Below, in pieces: positions 8,172 through 16,030 of a stretch of 64,000 bases of DNA. Both the position numbers and the translations under genes were made by a program. Below the pieces are notes generated by a model. That model was not told the DNA's origin and ran no database searches. It saw only the letters and a list, made by a program, of their open reading frames with translations. Position 1 is the first letter of the stretch, and the number at the start of each line of letters is the position of its first letter. The stretch comes from Pseudomonas nitroreducens NBRC 12694 (GTDB taxonomy: Bacteria > Pseudomonadota > Gammaproteobacteria > Pseudomonadales > Pseudomonadaceae), in the NCBI RefSeq assembly GCF_002091755.1, contig NZ_BDAI01000010.1, positions 1 to 64,000 on the forward strand. The letters run 5' to 3'.

Positions 8172-8179
8172 TTGTTGTT
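8172..8179 (-). promoter_or_regulatory. Hfq/Crc-type CA motif at the benR start
   Basis: AACAACAA on the transcript, 14 nt before the benR ATG where the ribosome binds; no strong Shine-Dalgarno is present. Crc repression of benR translation is established in P. putida, so this is the best-supported CA motif in the window. Confidence 0.65.
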
Positions 8180-8282
8180 AGTGGCCGCAATCTGCGTTGC
8201 GGTGCATCCAGTCTATGCAAGTGCAGCAGGGTCGGCGCGAGGCAGAGATGAATGGCAACACAATCCCTGCCCCGCTCGCTGC

Positions 8283-9632
8283 TCAGGTAGCGTCGGCGTG
8301 GCTCACCAGCCCCTTGACCAGCACCGCCGCCGTGGCGATAGCGGCTGGCACCATCAACGCGGTCAACACCTGCTCGAAGTTCCAGCCCAGGCCCAGCAGG
8401 GTCGCGCCGATCCAGGCGCCGAGGATCGCGCCGAAGCGGCCGATGCCGAGCATCCAGGACACGCCCGTGGCGCGTCCCTGGGTCGGGTAGAAGCGCGCGG
8501 CGAGAGACGGCATGGCCGACTGCGCACCGTTCACGCACATGCCGGCAGCCAGCACAAGGGTCGCCAGGAGCGTGACGGTACCCAGGCTCTGCCCGACGAA
8601 GTAGGCGAACACGCCCGCCAGGCAATAGAAGATGCCGATGACCTTGTGCGGATTGAAGCGGTCCATGGCCCAGCCCACCGCCACCGAGCTGAGCACCCCG
8701 CCGAGCTGGAACAGCGCGCCGATGAAGGCGGCTTGCTCCATGCTCGCGCCGGCGTCGCGCATCAGCGTCGGCAGCCAGCTGGTGAGCAGGTAGACGATCA
8801 CCAGGCCCATGAAATAGGTCAGCCACAGCAGCAGGGTTCCCGCGCTGTAGGTGCCGGAGAAGATCACCTTGAACACGTTGCGGCTCTGCACCGTCTTCTG
8901 TTCCGGCACGCTGAACTCGCGGGCCGTGACCACCTCGGCCGGCGCGATGGGCGCCAGCACGCGCTTGACCTTGTCTGCTCCGCGATTGCGCACCACCAGG
9001 AAACGCGCCGACTCCGGCAGCCATACCAGCAGCACCACCGCCAGCAGCAGCGGCAGAACGCCGCCGAGCAACAGCAGGCTGTGCCAGCCGTAGGCCGGGA
9101 TCAGTTTGGCGGAGACAAAGCCGCCCGAGGCCATGCCGAGATTGAAGCCACAGAACATGCTGGTCACCAGCAGCGATTTGAGGCGCTCGGGGGTGTACTC
9201 CGAGAGCAGCGTGGTCGCGTTCGGCATCGCCGCGCCCAGGCCGATCCCGGTCAGCAGGCGCAGCGCCATCAGCTGTTCGAGGTTGCTGCTGTAGGCCGAC
9301 AGAAGGCTGAACAGTCCGAACAGGAATACCGCCACCACCAGTACGCCCTTGCGCCCGAAACGGTCGGCCAGCGGGCCGGAGCCCAGGGCGCCGAACACCA
9401 TGCCGATCAACGCGGCGCTCATCACCGGACCGAGGCTGGCGCGGTCAATGCCCCAGTCCTGGGTCAGCGCCGGGGCGATGAAGCCCATGGCGGCGGTATC
9501 CAGACCGTCGAGGAAAACGATGAGGAAGCACAGCAGCACGATGCGGCACTGGTACAGCGACAGCGGCTGGGCGTTGATGAAGGACTGGACGTCGAGGGTG
9601 CCGGCAGCGGGCACGTGGGCGGAACTGGTCAT
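8283..9632 (-). CDS. benK: MFS aromatic-acid:H+ symporter (BenK/PcaK type)
   Basis: Inner-membrane importer, probably of benzoate, from the AAHS family. The 449-residue product has about twelve hydrophobic segments, the family signature DGLDTAAMGFIAP in TM1 and the loop 2-3 motif GPLADRFGRKGVLV. The ATG at 9632 (MTSSAHVP) follows AGGAAG and gives the usual AAHS length; an in-frame extension of ~60 residues upstream is rich in Pro and Arg and looks non-coding. It precedes benR on the same strand. Substrate is inferred from the ben context; 4-hydroxybenzoate or protocatechuate transport (PcaK) is the alternative. Confidence 0.82.
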   Translation of the reverse strand: MTSSAHVPAAGTLDVQSFINAQPLSLYQCRIVLLCFLIVFLDGLDTAAMGFIAPALTQDWGIDRASLGPVMSAALIGMVFGALGSGPLADRFGRKGVLVVAVFLFGLFSLLSAYSSNLEQLMALRLLTGIGLGAAMPNATTLLSEYTPERLKSLLVTSMFCGFNLGMASGGFVSAKLIPAYGWHSLLLLGGVLPLLLAVVLLVWLPESARFLVVRNRGADKVKRVLAPIAPAEVVTAREFSVPEQKTVQSRNVFKVIFSGTYSAGTLLLWLTYFMGLVIVYLLTSWLPTLMRDAGASMEQAAFIGALFQLGGVLSSVAVGWAMDRFNPHKVIGIFYCLAGVFAYFVGQSLGTVTLLATLVLAAGMCVNGAQSAMPSLAARFYPTQGRATGVSWMLGIGRFGAILGAWIGATLLGLGWNFEQVLTALMVPAAIATAAVLVKGLVSHADAT

Positions 9633-9778
9633 GCGAAGACTTCCTGCGAAGGCGTCGTCGCGGGAAGGCCGGCTGGATCGCCCTGCACTCCCGCAAGCTG
9701 GACAGGAATGAGGCGCGAGCCGGTGGACGCAAGGACCGGCGGATGGGGCAGGCACACAGGGGCCATGGCTGACGCTCA

Positions 9779-9789
9779 TTGTTGTTATT
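9779..9789 (-). promoter_or_regulatory. Hfq/Crc-type CA motif in the benK leader
   Basis: AATAACAACAA on the transcript strand, overlapping AANAANAA matches, 146 nt upstream of the chosen benK start and directly 3' of a strong hairpin. It is followed by an in-frame ATG with no Shine-Dalgarno. Confidence 0.5.
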
Positions 9790-9810
9790 ACCCGTCCGGC
9801 TGGACGGGTA
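9789..9810. promoter_or_regulatory. 22-bp inverted repeat upstream of benK
   Basis: TACCCGTCC-N4-GGACGGGTA, perfect over nine base pairs. It could be a DNA operator between divergent genes or, in the benK transcript, a tetraloop hairpin abutting the CA motif. No T-run follows, so a terminator is unlikely. Confidence 0.5.
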
Positions 9811-9943
9811 GGAAACATTACGAATTGCCGTAGGACGATTCAATTCGTTAACCGCACCAGTGGGCGGTTAGCGAACGAGATTAAGGAGCCTGCTGCGGCT
9901 ATGGCTAGAATGCGCCAGCCCGAAAGGATAATCAGAGGAAGAA

Positions 9944-10489
9944 ATGAACGACAACGAACGGAAATCGATCAGCAAATGGCTGTCGCTAATCCTGCGCCAC
10001 AGCCCGGAAACTGCTGGGCTGACCCTGGACCAGAAGGGCTGGGTGAGCGTCGACAAACTGCTGGAGCGGTCGGCCGGCAAGGGCCGTCAATTCAGCCGCG
10101 ACATGCTCGAAGAGGTGGTGGCCACCAACGACAAGCAGCGCTTCACCTTCAGCGACGACGGCCTGCGCATCCGCGCCAATCAGGGCCATTCGGTCAGCAT
10201 CGATCTGCAGCTGGAAGCCTGCGAGCCGCCGGAAGTGCTCTACCACGGCACTATTCCCGCCTCACTGGCGGCGATCATCCGTGACGGGCTGAAGCCCATG
10301 AGCCGCCAGCACGTCCACTTGAGCGCCGACCGCGAGACTGCCGATCGTGTCGGCTCGCGTCGTGGCAAGCCAACCATCCTGGTAGTACGCAGCGGCCAGA
10401 TGTGGCGCGAAGGCCACCGCTTCTATCGCTCTGCCAATGGCGTCTGGCTGGCGGACGCCGTACCACCAGCGTACCTGGAACAACGCTGA
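9944..10489 (+). CDS. kptA: RNA 2'-phosphotransferase (Tpt1/KptA family)
   Basis: Transfers an internal RNA 2'-phosphate to NAD+. The 181-residue product is full length, with the N-terminal winged-helix RNA-binding lobe (LSLILRHSPE; conserved R18-H19), the linker motif RIRANQGHS with R77, and the NAD-binding lobe with YHGT (100-103) and SRQHVHLS (R121). The start has AGAGGAAG upstream. It is alone, divergent from benK and convergent with pcaR (7 bp between stops). No tRNA-splicing or RtcB partner is visible nearby, so its physiological substrate is unclear. Confidence 0.93.
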   Translation: MNDNERKSISKWLSLILRHSPETAGLTLDQKGWVSVDKLLERSAGKGRQFSRDMLEEVVATNDKQRFTFSDDGLRIRANQGHSVSIDLQLEACEPPEVLYHGTIPASLAAIIRDGLKPMSRQHVHLSADRETADRVGSRRGKPTILVVRSGQMWREGHRFYRSANGVWLADAVPPAYLEQR

Positions 10490-10496
10490 GGAAAAC

Positions 10497-11339
10497 TCAG
10501 TGGAACAGCCGCGTGCCCAGCTCGCGGCTGGCCTCAAGCAGCACCGGCAGGAAGCGCGTTTCCAGCTCCTGGCGCGACACGCGCCCGGCGTGGGTGCCGA
10601 CGTTCAGCGCGGCCAGCACCTGACCGGCGGAATCCTTCAGCGGCACGGCGATGGAGCGCAGCCCGACTTCCAGCTCCTGGTCGATGATCACCCAGCCCTG
10701 CTGGCGGATCTCGGCGATGCTCGCGCGCAGCATTTCCGGGGTGTGCACGGTACGGCTGGTTTTCACCTGCAGGTCGGCGTGGGCGAGGTAGTCCTCCAGC
10801 GCGTCGTCGTTCAGCCCGGCGAGCAGGATGCGGCCCATGGAGGTGCAGTACGCCGGCAGGCGGCTGCCGACGCTCAGGTCCACCGAAATCAGGCGCTGCG
10901 GCGTGGCCGAGCGGGCGATGTAGAGAATCTCGTCGCCTTCGAGCGTGGCCATCGAACAGGCTTCGTGCAGTTGCTCGCTCAAACGGTCGAGGATCGGTTG
11001 CGCGGTGACCGCCAGCGGCGTCGAGGACAGGTAGGCGTGCCCCAGGGTCAGCACCTTCGGCAACAGCGAATAGGTGCGGCCGTCGGAGGTGACGTAGCCC
11101 AGCTTCATCAGCGTGTGCAGGCAGCGGCGCACGGCAGCGCGGGGAATCTCGGTGCGGTGGCTGATCTGCGCGATGGTCAGGTGCCGTTTGCGCTCCTGGA
11201 ACGCGTGGATCACCGCCAGGCCACGGGCCAGCGAGGTCATGAAGTTCGGGTCGCCGGTGAAGGCCTCGATGCGCTTGGCGGGCGAAGCGATGATCGGCGG
11301 CGCAAGGGGCGGCAGGCTGGCACGGGGGGAGTCGGTCAT
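10497..11339 (-). CDS. pcaR: IclR-family regulator of beta-ketoadipate genes
   Basis: Beta-ketoadipate-responsive activator of pca genes. The 280-residue product has an N-terminal winged HTH (LTIAQISHRTEIPRAAVRRC) and a C-terminal IclR effector domain; the segments SPAKRIEAFTGDPNFMTSLA and SLLPKVLTLGHAYLSS are very close to P. putida PcaR. ATG at 11339 is preceded by AGGA and a CA motif that overlaps the start codon. A longer frame upstream passes through AT-rich intergenic sequence and is rejected. Its usual targets (pcaIJ, pcaBDC, pcaF, pcaK) are not in the window. Confidence 0.92.
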   Translation of the reverse strand: MTDSPRASLPPLAPPIIASPAKRIEAFTGDPNFMTSLARGLAVIHAFQERKRHLTIAQISHRTEIPRAAVRRCLHTLMKLGYVTSDGRTYSLLPKVLTLGHAYLSSTPLAVTAQPILDRLSEQLHEACSMATLEGDEILYIARSATPQRLISVDLSVGSRLPAYCTSMGRILLAGLNDDALEDYLAHADLQVKTSRTVHTPEMLRASIAEIRQQGWVIIDQELEVGLRSIAVPLKDSAGQVLAALNVGTHAGRVSRQELETRFLPVLLEASRELGTRLFH

Positions 11340-11346
11340 TGTTGTT
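11339..11346 (-). promoter_or_regulatory. Hfq/Crc-type CA motif overlapping the pcaR start codon
   Basis: AACAACAA on the transcript, its last A being the A of the pcaR ATG, right after an AGGA Shine-Dalgarno. Binding there would block initiation. Confidence 0.55.
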
Positions 11347-11475
11347 GTCCTGGCAGGCGAATGCCGGGCGATTATCGACACGCATGGGCGATTATCGCAA
11401 CACATTTGGCCGATTATCGAACAGAGGTTATCCATGCTTAGCGAATCTAGCGCATCGCGCCAGGTACAACCTGGG

Positions 11476-11558
11476 TTCGCGAGCAAGCTCGCTCCTTCAG
11501 GAAAACGCCTGCGCGCTCTTCGCAGGGCCGAGGGGACGCCTAGTCCTTGCTCGCGAAC
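11476..11558. repeat. REP palindrome pair
   Basis: Forward unit TTCGCGAGCAAGCTCGCTCC and a reverse unit ending CCTTGCTCGCGAAC, between pcaR and the zapE-like gene. Confidence 0.8.
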
Positions 11559-11583
11559 AACTCTCGACAGCCCGCGCGACCGC

Positions 11584-12681
11584 CTACAGCGGCTCCAGCT
11601 TCAACTGCCGCAACCGGCTCAGCGTTCGCGAGAAGTCCAGCGCGGCCCCGCCCGCCGCCAACTCGTCCAGCGACACCGTGGCGAACAATTGCAGCCCCAA
11701 CTGCCGGTCGTAGGCGATATCGATGAAGTTGAGGAAGCGCATGCTCACGTCCGGCGGGTAGTCCGCCAGCGGGCCGAGACCGCTCACCGCCATGCGCGGG
11801 AAATGCTCGATCAGCCACAGGTAATCGCTGGCTGAGCGCGGGCGTTCGAACATTTCGCTGAAATCCATCCACGCACAGTGATCGTCGTGGGCATGCACCT
11901 TCAGCGGGTGGTGATTGACGCTGAGCACCTCGTCGAACTTCGCGTCCGCCGCCAGCCCCAGTCGGGAACCGACCAGTTCGAGATCATCGGCGCGCGCCGG
12001 CCAGAGGAAGCTGCCCCACTCTTCCAGCGACGTACTGTGCTCGCGATAGTCCTGCCCGGCATCCACCGAAATCACGTCGAAGCGCTTTTCGATCAGCTCG
12101 ATGGCCGGACGGAAGCGCTCGCGGTACAGCGGGTTCGGACAGAGATTTTCCGGTTCATAGTTGGACGTACAGACCAGGCCTACGCCTTCGTCCACCAGCA
12201 CCTTCAGCATCCGCCCCAGGAGCATGGCGTCGCCGATGTCGTGCACGTGGAATTCGTCGAAGCACAGCAGCCTGGTTTCCTCGGCGATGGCGCGGGCCAC
12301 GCGCACCAGCGGGTCGGACTGCCCGGTGATCGCCAGCATGCGTGATTGCAATTCCTGCAGGAAGGCATGGAAGTGCACGCGGCGCTTGGCCTGGGTCGGC
12401 GCGGCGACGAAGAACTGGTCCATGACGAAGCTCTTGCCGCGCCCCACACCGCCCCACAGGTAGACGCCTGCGACTGGTTTGCGCAGGAAACCGTGACGCC
12501 CGGCAAGGAAGTCGTCGAGCCAGGTGGCGAGGTGGTCCACCGCCGTCACCTGCGCTTCGTCAGCGCGATAGCCGCGCTCGTCGAGCGCGGCCGCGAAGTG
12601 CCGCCGAACACGGTCGGCGACCGGTTCGGCGGATGTCTCATGGAGTCGTGTATCAGAAGTCAAAGAACACCGTTTCCGCAT
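11584..12681 (-). CDS. AFG1/ZapE-like P-loop ATPase
   Basis: AFG1-family ATPase; the characterised bacterial member is the division-associated ZapE. About 365 residues with Walker A GGVGRGKSF at ~77-85, Walker B LLCFDEFHV near 143-151, and the family blocks SNYEPENL and RFLNFIDIAYDR. The start is uncertain: ATG at 12681 overlaps the end of pcaG by 29 bp, and a TTG at 12663 is an alternative; upstream continuation lies in pcaG. It reads as the last gene after pcaHG and is likely translationally coupled. It may be a second paralogue rather than the housekeeping zapE, so no symbol is given. Confidence 0.85.
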   Translation of the reverse strand: MRKRCSLTSDTRLHETSAEPVADRVRRHFAAALDERGYRADEAQVTAVDHLATWLDDFLAGRHGFLRKPVAGVYLWGGVGRGKSFVMDQFFVAAPTQAKRRVHFHAFLQELQSRMLAITGQSDPLVRVARAIAEETRLLCFDEFHVHDIGDAMLLGRMLKVLVDEGVGLVCTSNYEPENLCPNPLYRERFRPAIELIEKRFDVISVDAGQDYREHSTSLEEWGSFLWPARADDLELVGSRLGLAADAKFDEVLSVNHHPLKVHAHDDHCAWMDFSEMFERPRSASDYLWLIEHFPRMAVSGLGPLADYPPDVSMRFLNFIDIAYDRQLGLQLFATVSLDELAAGGAALDFSRTLSRLRQLKLEPL

Positions 12682-13258
12682 TTCCCTGGACGCGGATATC
12701 AAACCGGTAAGCGAGCCTCCCGTCCACCTCGCAACGCTTTGCAATGAGGGTTTGCCGACGTTCGGGCTGCTCGATCAGGTTCAGGACCGGGTCCACGGCA
12801 TTCGCTTGCGCCTCGTCGTCGAAGTACAGGCGCGTCTGCAAATGGAGATTGATACCCCGGGCAAACAGCGAGACGTTGATGTGCGGCGCCATGGGCACAC
12901 CGGCGGCGTTTTTCACCACACCGGGCTTGATGGTCTGCACCTGCCACTCGCCAGCATCGAAGGTCGTTGCCGTGCGTCCGAAGCCATTGAAGGGCTTTTC
13001 CAGATCGAAGGTAGAGTCATACACGCCCTCATGATTCGCCTGCCATAACTCGAGGAAGGAATCGCGGATCAGGTGGCCGTTGCCGTCGTACACATGGCCG
13101 ATCAGCAGGATGTGTTCGCCGGGCGCGCCGGGCTTGGCCATCTCGCTCCAGATTTCCTGGTCACGGGCCGGATTACCGGCGGCGGCCAGCGCCAGGCCGA
13201 TGTGCACGTAGGGGCCGGCGGTCTGCGAGGGGGTTTCCGGCAGCAGTTCGATAGGCAT
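12653..13258 (-). CDS. pcaG: Protocatechuate 3,4-dioxygenase alpha subunit
   Basis: Non-catalytic partner of PcaH in the intradiol cleavage of protocatechuate to beta-carboxy-cis,cis-muconate. The 201-residue product has the PcaG start (ETPSQTAGPYVHIGLA), the intradiol core (GHVYDGNGHLIRDSFLELWQ) and the ending typical of the subunit. It lacks the complete Tyr/Tyr/His/His iron set, as expected for alpha. It follows pcaH by 12 bp with a GGAGGA motif in the gap. Confidence 0.96.
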   Translation of the reverse strand: MPIELLPETPSQTAGPYVHIGLALAAAGNPARDQEIWSEMAKPGAPGEHILLIGHVYDGNGHLIRDSFLELWQANHEGVYDSTFDLEKPFNGFGRTATTFDAGEWQVQTIKPGVVKNAAGVPMAPHINVSLFARGINLHLQTRLYFDDEAQANAVDPVLNLIEQPERRQTLIAKRCEVDGRLAYRFDIRVQGNAETVFFDF

Positions 13259-13270
13259 GGTCGGTCCTCC

Positions 13271-13990
13271 TCACTTGTTCTCGAAATGGGTCTTGCGCTG
13301 GCCGCGCAGCACGATGTCGAAGCGATAGGCCAGGCAGTCCATGGGGTTGGCGTTGCTCATGTCGAGCTTCGCGATCAGGCTTTCCACCGCATCCGGGTTG
13401 GCGATGGACCTGACGATGGGGCACATCGGAATCAGCGGGTCGCCCTCGAAGTACAGCTGGGTGATCAGCCGCGTGGAGATCGACGGGCCGCTGATGGAGA
13501 AGTGGATGTGCGCCGGGCGCCAGTCGTTCGGGCCGTTGCGCCAGGGATACGGGCCGGGCTTGATGGTGCGGAAGACGTAGCGTCCTTCGCTGTCGGTCAG
13601 CGCACGGCCGACGCCGCCGAAGTTCGGGTCCAGCGGCGCGAGATAACGGTCGTTCTTGTGGCGATAACGGCCGCCGGCGTTGGCCTGCCACATCTCCACC
13701 AGGGTATGCGGCACAGGCTTGCCGTACTGGTCCATGACCCGGCCGGAAACGACGATGCGCTCACCGATGGGCAGGCCACCGTTGTTGAAGTTGAGCAGCA
13801 GGTCATTGTCGTGCTCGCCCATCTTCAGGTGCGAGAAGTCCGGGCCACTGGTTTCGGAAACCGATTGCGGAATGCTCACCAGCGCCTGGCGCGGGGAACG
13901 GGTGATGGAAGTCTTGTAGTCGGGCGTGAGGGCTTTGGGGTGCCAGTTTCGGTCACGAATGACGAAGCGGCTGTTTTCCGCGTCGGACAT
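13271..13990 (-). CDS. pcaH: Protocatechuate 3,4-dioxygenase beta subunit
   Basis: Catalytic Fe(III) subunit. 239 residues, full length, with iron ligands Y109 (GGRYRHKN), Y148 (GPYPW), H161 and H163 (RPAHIHFS). The start at 13990 has an AGGAG motif. It is first of pcaHG, 117 bp downstream of pcaQ on the same strand. A perfect PcaQ-type box lies ~105-120 bp upstream of the start. The leader has only a near-match to the CA motif (AACAAGAG). Confidence 0.96.
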   Translation of the reverse strand: MSDAENSRFVIRDRNWHPKALTPDYKTSITRSPRQALVSIPQSVSETSGPDFSHLKMGEHDNDLLLNFNNGGLPIGERIVVSGRVMDQYGKPVPHTLVEMWQANAGGRYRHKNDRYLAPLDPNFGGVGRALTDSEGRYVFRTIKPGPYPWRNGPNDWRPAHIHFSISGPSISTRLITQLYFEGDPLIPMCPIVRSIANPDAVESLIAKLDMSNANPMDCLAYRFDIVLRGQRKTHFENK

Positions 13991-14092
13991 ATCGGTCTCC
14001 TCTTGTTGGATTTATAGGAGCCTGTTGCATCAGGCAGTGCGGCAGAGTGTCACCCGCCCAACGGACCTGGAAAATTGAAAAGATACCCGCCA

Positions 14093-14114
14093 TCCATAAC
14101 CATAGGGTTATGGA
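14093..14114. promoter_or_regulatory. PcaQ-type operator upstream of pcaH
   Basis: Perfect inverted repeat TCCATAACC-N4-GGTTATGGA, containing ATAACC-N4-GGTTA, the site described for PcaQ in Sinorhizobium. It overlaps the stop codon of pcaQ itself and is placed for activation of pcaHG. Confidence 0.75.
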
Positions 14115-15037
14115 TAAGTCTCGCTGCGATAGGCTTCTCCCACCTCGCGCAGTACCTCCAGGCACCAGTGCGCGCCAAGGGAAAGCGGCAGCGTCGAGTT
14201 GCTGCAAATCCCCACTGAACCGCCCGGTTCCTGTACATCCAGCGGCAGTTCGACCATCTCGCCGGAGCGCAGGTCCAGGCGCACCGAATCCAGCGGAGCG
14301 ATCCACAGCGCATCGCTGGTCAATACATAACGGCGGCTGAGCACCGTGGACAGGGTTTCCAGCCTCTGGCGCGGCTGGCCGAGGCCGCTCTGCACCAGCA
14401 GGCTGTCGGCGGACTTGCGGATGGTGGTGCCGGCCAGCGGCAGCACCAGCGGCCAGTCGTCCAGCGCCGAGGGCGGCAGCGGGCGACCCAGCAGCGGATG
14501 ACCGGCGCGGGCCACCAGGGTCATTGCCTCGCTGTACAGGTGCTCGAAAGCGAGGCCCTGGATCTGCGGGCTTTCGGTCATGCGACCGACCACCAGGTCC
14601 AGCTCGCCCACACGCAATTGCGAGAGCAGGTGCGCACTCGGCCCGGTCACCACGCTGACCACCAGCGCCGGGTGCCGCTCGTGCAGGCGCCGCACCGTCT
14701 CCGGCATCAGCAGGCTTTCGACGGTGGAGAGCACGCCCAGGCGTACCGTGCTGGAGGCGTACTCGCCGCCGCGCAGGCTGTTCACGCCGTCACGCAGCGC
14801 CTGCACGCAGGGGCCGGCGTAGCGCAGGAAGGCTACTCCCGCTTCCGTCAGACTGGCCCCGCTCTTGCCGCGCTCGAACAGGCTGGCTTCGAGCAGGTCC
14901 TCCAGCTCCTTGAGCGTCTTCGAGATGGCCGGCTGGCTCACGGCCAGGGCATCCGCCGCGCGGGCCAGGCTGCCCTGGCGGGCCACTTCGAGGAAGCACA
15001 CGAGGTGGCGGAACTTGATACGCGAATCGATATTCAT
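14108..15037 (-). CDS. pcaQ: LysR-type activator of pcaHG
   Basis: LysR regulator of protocatechuate dioxygenase genes. The 309-residue product starts with an HTH at residues ~22-50 (ARAADALAVSQPAISKTLKE) and has the block SRIKFRHLVCFLEVARQGSL typical of PcaQ, followed by a substrate-binding domain. ATG at 15037 is six bases after the upstream AraC-type gene's stop, so coupling is likely. It is encoded directly before pcaHG, and the PcaQ-type box overlaps its own 3' end. Confidence 0.9.
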   Translation of the reverse strand: MNIDSRIKFRHLVCFLEVARQGSLARAADALAVSQPAISKTLKELEDLLEASLFERGKSGASLTEAGVAFLRYAGPCVQALRDGVNSLRGGEYASSTVRLGVLSTVESLLMPETVRRLHERHPALVVSVVTGPSAHLLSQLRVGELDLVVGRMTESPQIQGLAFEHLYSEAMTLVARAGHPLLGRPLPPSALDDWPLVLPLAGTTIRKSADSLLVQSGLGQPRQRLETLSTVLSRRYVLTSDALWIAPLDSVRLDLRSGEMVELPLDVQEPGGSVGICSNSTLPLSLGAHWCLEVLREVGEAYRSETYP

Positions 15038-15043
15038 GGCGGC

Positions 15044-15940
15044 TCAACGCAGCTCGCGGAACGCGCGGGGCGAAACCCCGGCATAACGCTTGAAGAATCG
15101 GGAGAAATACGCGGGTTCGGAGAAGCCCAGGCTGTCCGACACCTGCTGGATGGTCATGGCTGTGTACACCAGGTTGCGCTTGGCCTCCAGCAGCAGGCGC
15201 TGGTGGATCATCTGCAGCGCCGACTGCCCGGCCAGGCGCCGGCACAGCGCATTGAGGTGCGCGGCGCTGATGCCCAGCGCCGCCGCGTAGTGCTCGATGG
15301 GCCGATGCAACCGGAAATCCTGCTCCAGCCGGCGGGAGAACGCCTGCAGATGCTCGACGCCGCGATCCTGCTGGCTTGCCTCCGCGCGGGACTGCTCCAG
15401 CGCCCGGCGGCTGAGCCAGACCAGCAGCATGTTGAGCAGCGATTGCAGCATCAGGTCGCGGCCCGGCGCCTGCCCGGCGTACTCGCGGTCGATGGATTCG
15501 AACAGCGCATCCAGGTGACGCTTGCCCTCGCCCACGGCAAAGCACGCCGGCTGCTCCAGCACCGTGCTTTCCAGCAGGCTACCGAGCTGTTCGGCCAGTG
15601 GCAGACCCATGCTCAGCACCCAGCCCTGCACGTCCTCGGCGAAGCGAAAACCATGCACCGCCAGCGCCGGCGTGACCTGCAGCGACGCCTCGCGGATCGG
15701 CGTCAGCTGCCCCTCCACCTCCAGCTCCGCCGCACAGGCCTGCACGTAGAGCAGTTGCACCAGGTCGCCATGGCGATGCGGGCGGATTTCCCAGTCATGC
15801 AGGCGACTGCGCGAGGCGATCGACTCGCAGTGGATCAGGTCCGGCGTCGGCCAAACCGTCGTTTCGCCATACAGGCGGAACACCGGGACCGGATTGTCAG
15901 CACGTTGTTCGATCACCGCCCGAATCCATGAAAAGTCCAA
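15044..15940 (-). CDS. pobR: AraC-family regulator of pobA
   Basis: Probable 4-hydroxybenzoate-responsive activator of the divergent pobA. The 298-residue product has an N-terminal cupin-like sensor half (LHDWEIRPHRHGDLVQLLYV) and a C-terminal AraC domain with two HTHs (AAALGISAAHLNALCRRLAG; VSDSLGFSEPAYFSRFFKRY). The frame begins at a TTG (15940); a GTG at 15916 is the alternative and neither has a strong Shine-Dalgarno. Pseudomonads use this AraC-type PobR/PobC, unlike the IclR-type of Acinetobacter. The 90-bp spacer to pobA should carry both promoters. Confidence 0.85.
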   Translation of the reverse strand: MDFSWIRAVIEQRADNPVPVFRLYGETTVWPTPDLIHCESIASRSRLHDWEIRPHRHGDLVQLLYVQACAAELEVEGQLTPIREASLQVTPALAVHGFRFAEDVQGWVLSMGLPLAEQLGSLLESTVLEQPACFAVGEGKRHLDALFESIDREYAGQAPGRDLMLQSLLNMLLVWLSRRALEQSRAEASQQDRGVEHLQAFSRRLEQDFRLHRPIEHYAAALGISAAHLNALCRRLAGQSALQMIHQRLLLEAKRNLVYTAMTIQQVSDSLGFSEPAYFSRFFKRYAGVSPRAFRELR

Positions 15941-15998
15941 GAAGACTGTTGGAAATTACCTTCAAAGACCGATCCCATCCACAAAAAATGCAGGAGAC

Positions 15999-16006
15999 AA
16001 AAACAA
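15999..16006 (+). promoter_or_regulatory. Hfq/Crc-type CA motif before pobA
   Basis: AAAAACAA, a full AANAANAA match, 11 nt upstream of the pobA Shine-Dalgarno (AAGGAG, 16018-16023). Confidence 0.5.
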
Positions 16007-16030
16007 CAGCGCTCTCCAAGGAGCCACGCC

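Larger units (their letters stand above)
9633..9943. other. benK-kptA divergent intergenic region, 311 bp
   Basis: Contains the 145-nt benK leader, a CA motif (9779-9789) and a 22-bp perfect inverted repeat (9789-9810). The last ~130 bp should hold the kptA promoter. No further gene is supported. Confidence 0.6.

Noticed and set aside
8158..9024. N-terminal extension of the benR frame through the transporter gene
   Set aside because: The extension is Arg/Gly-rich and overlaps benK on the same strand in another frame; BenR/XylS proteins start at the ATG at 8157.
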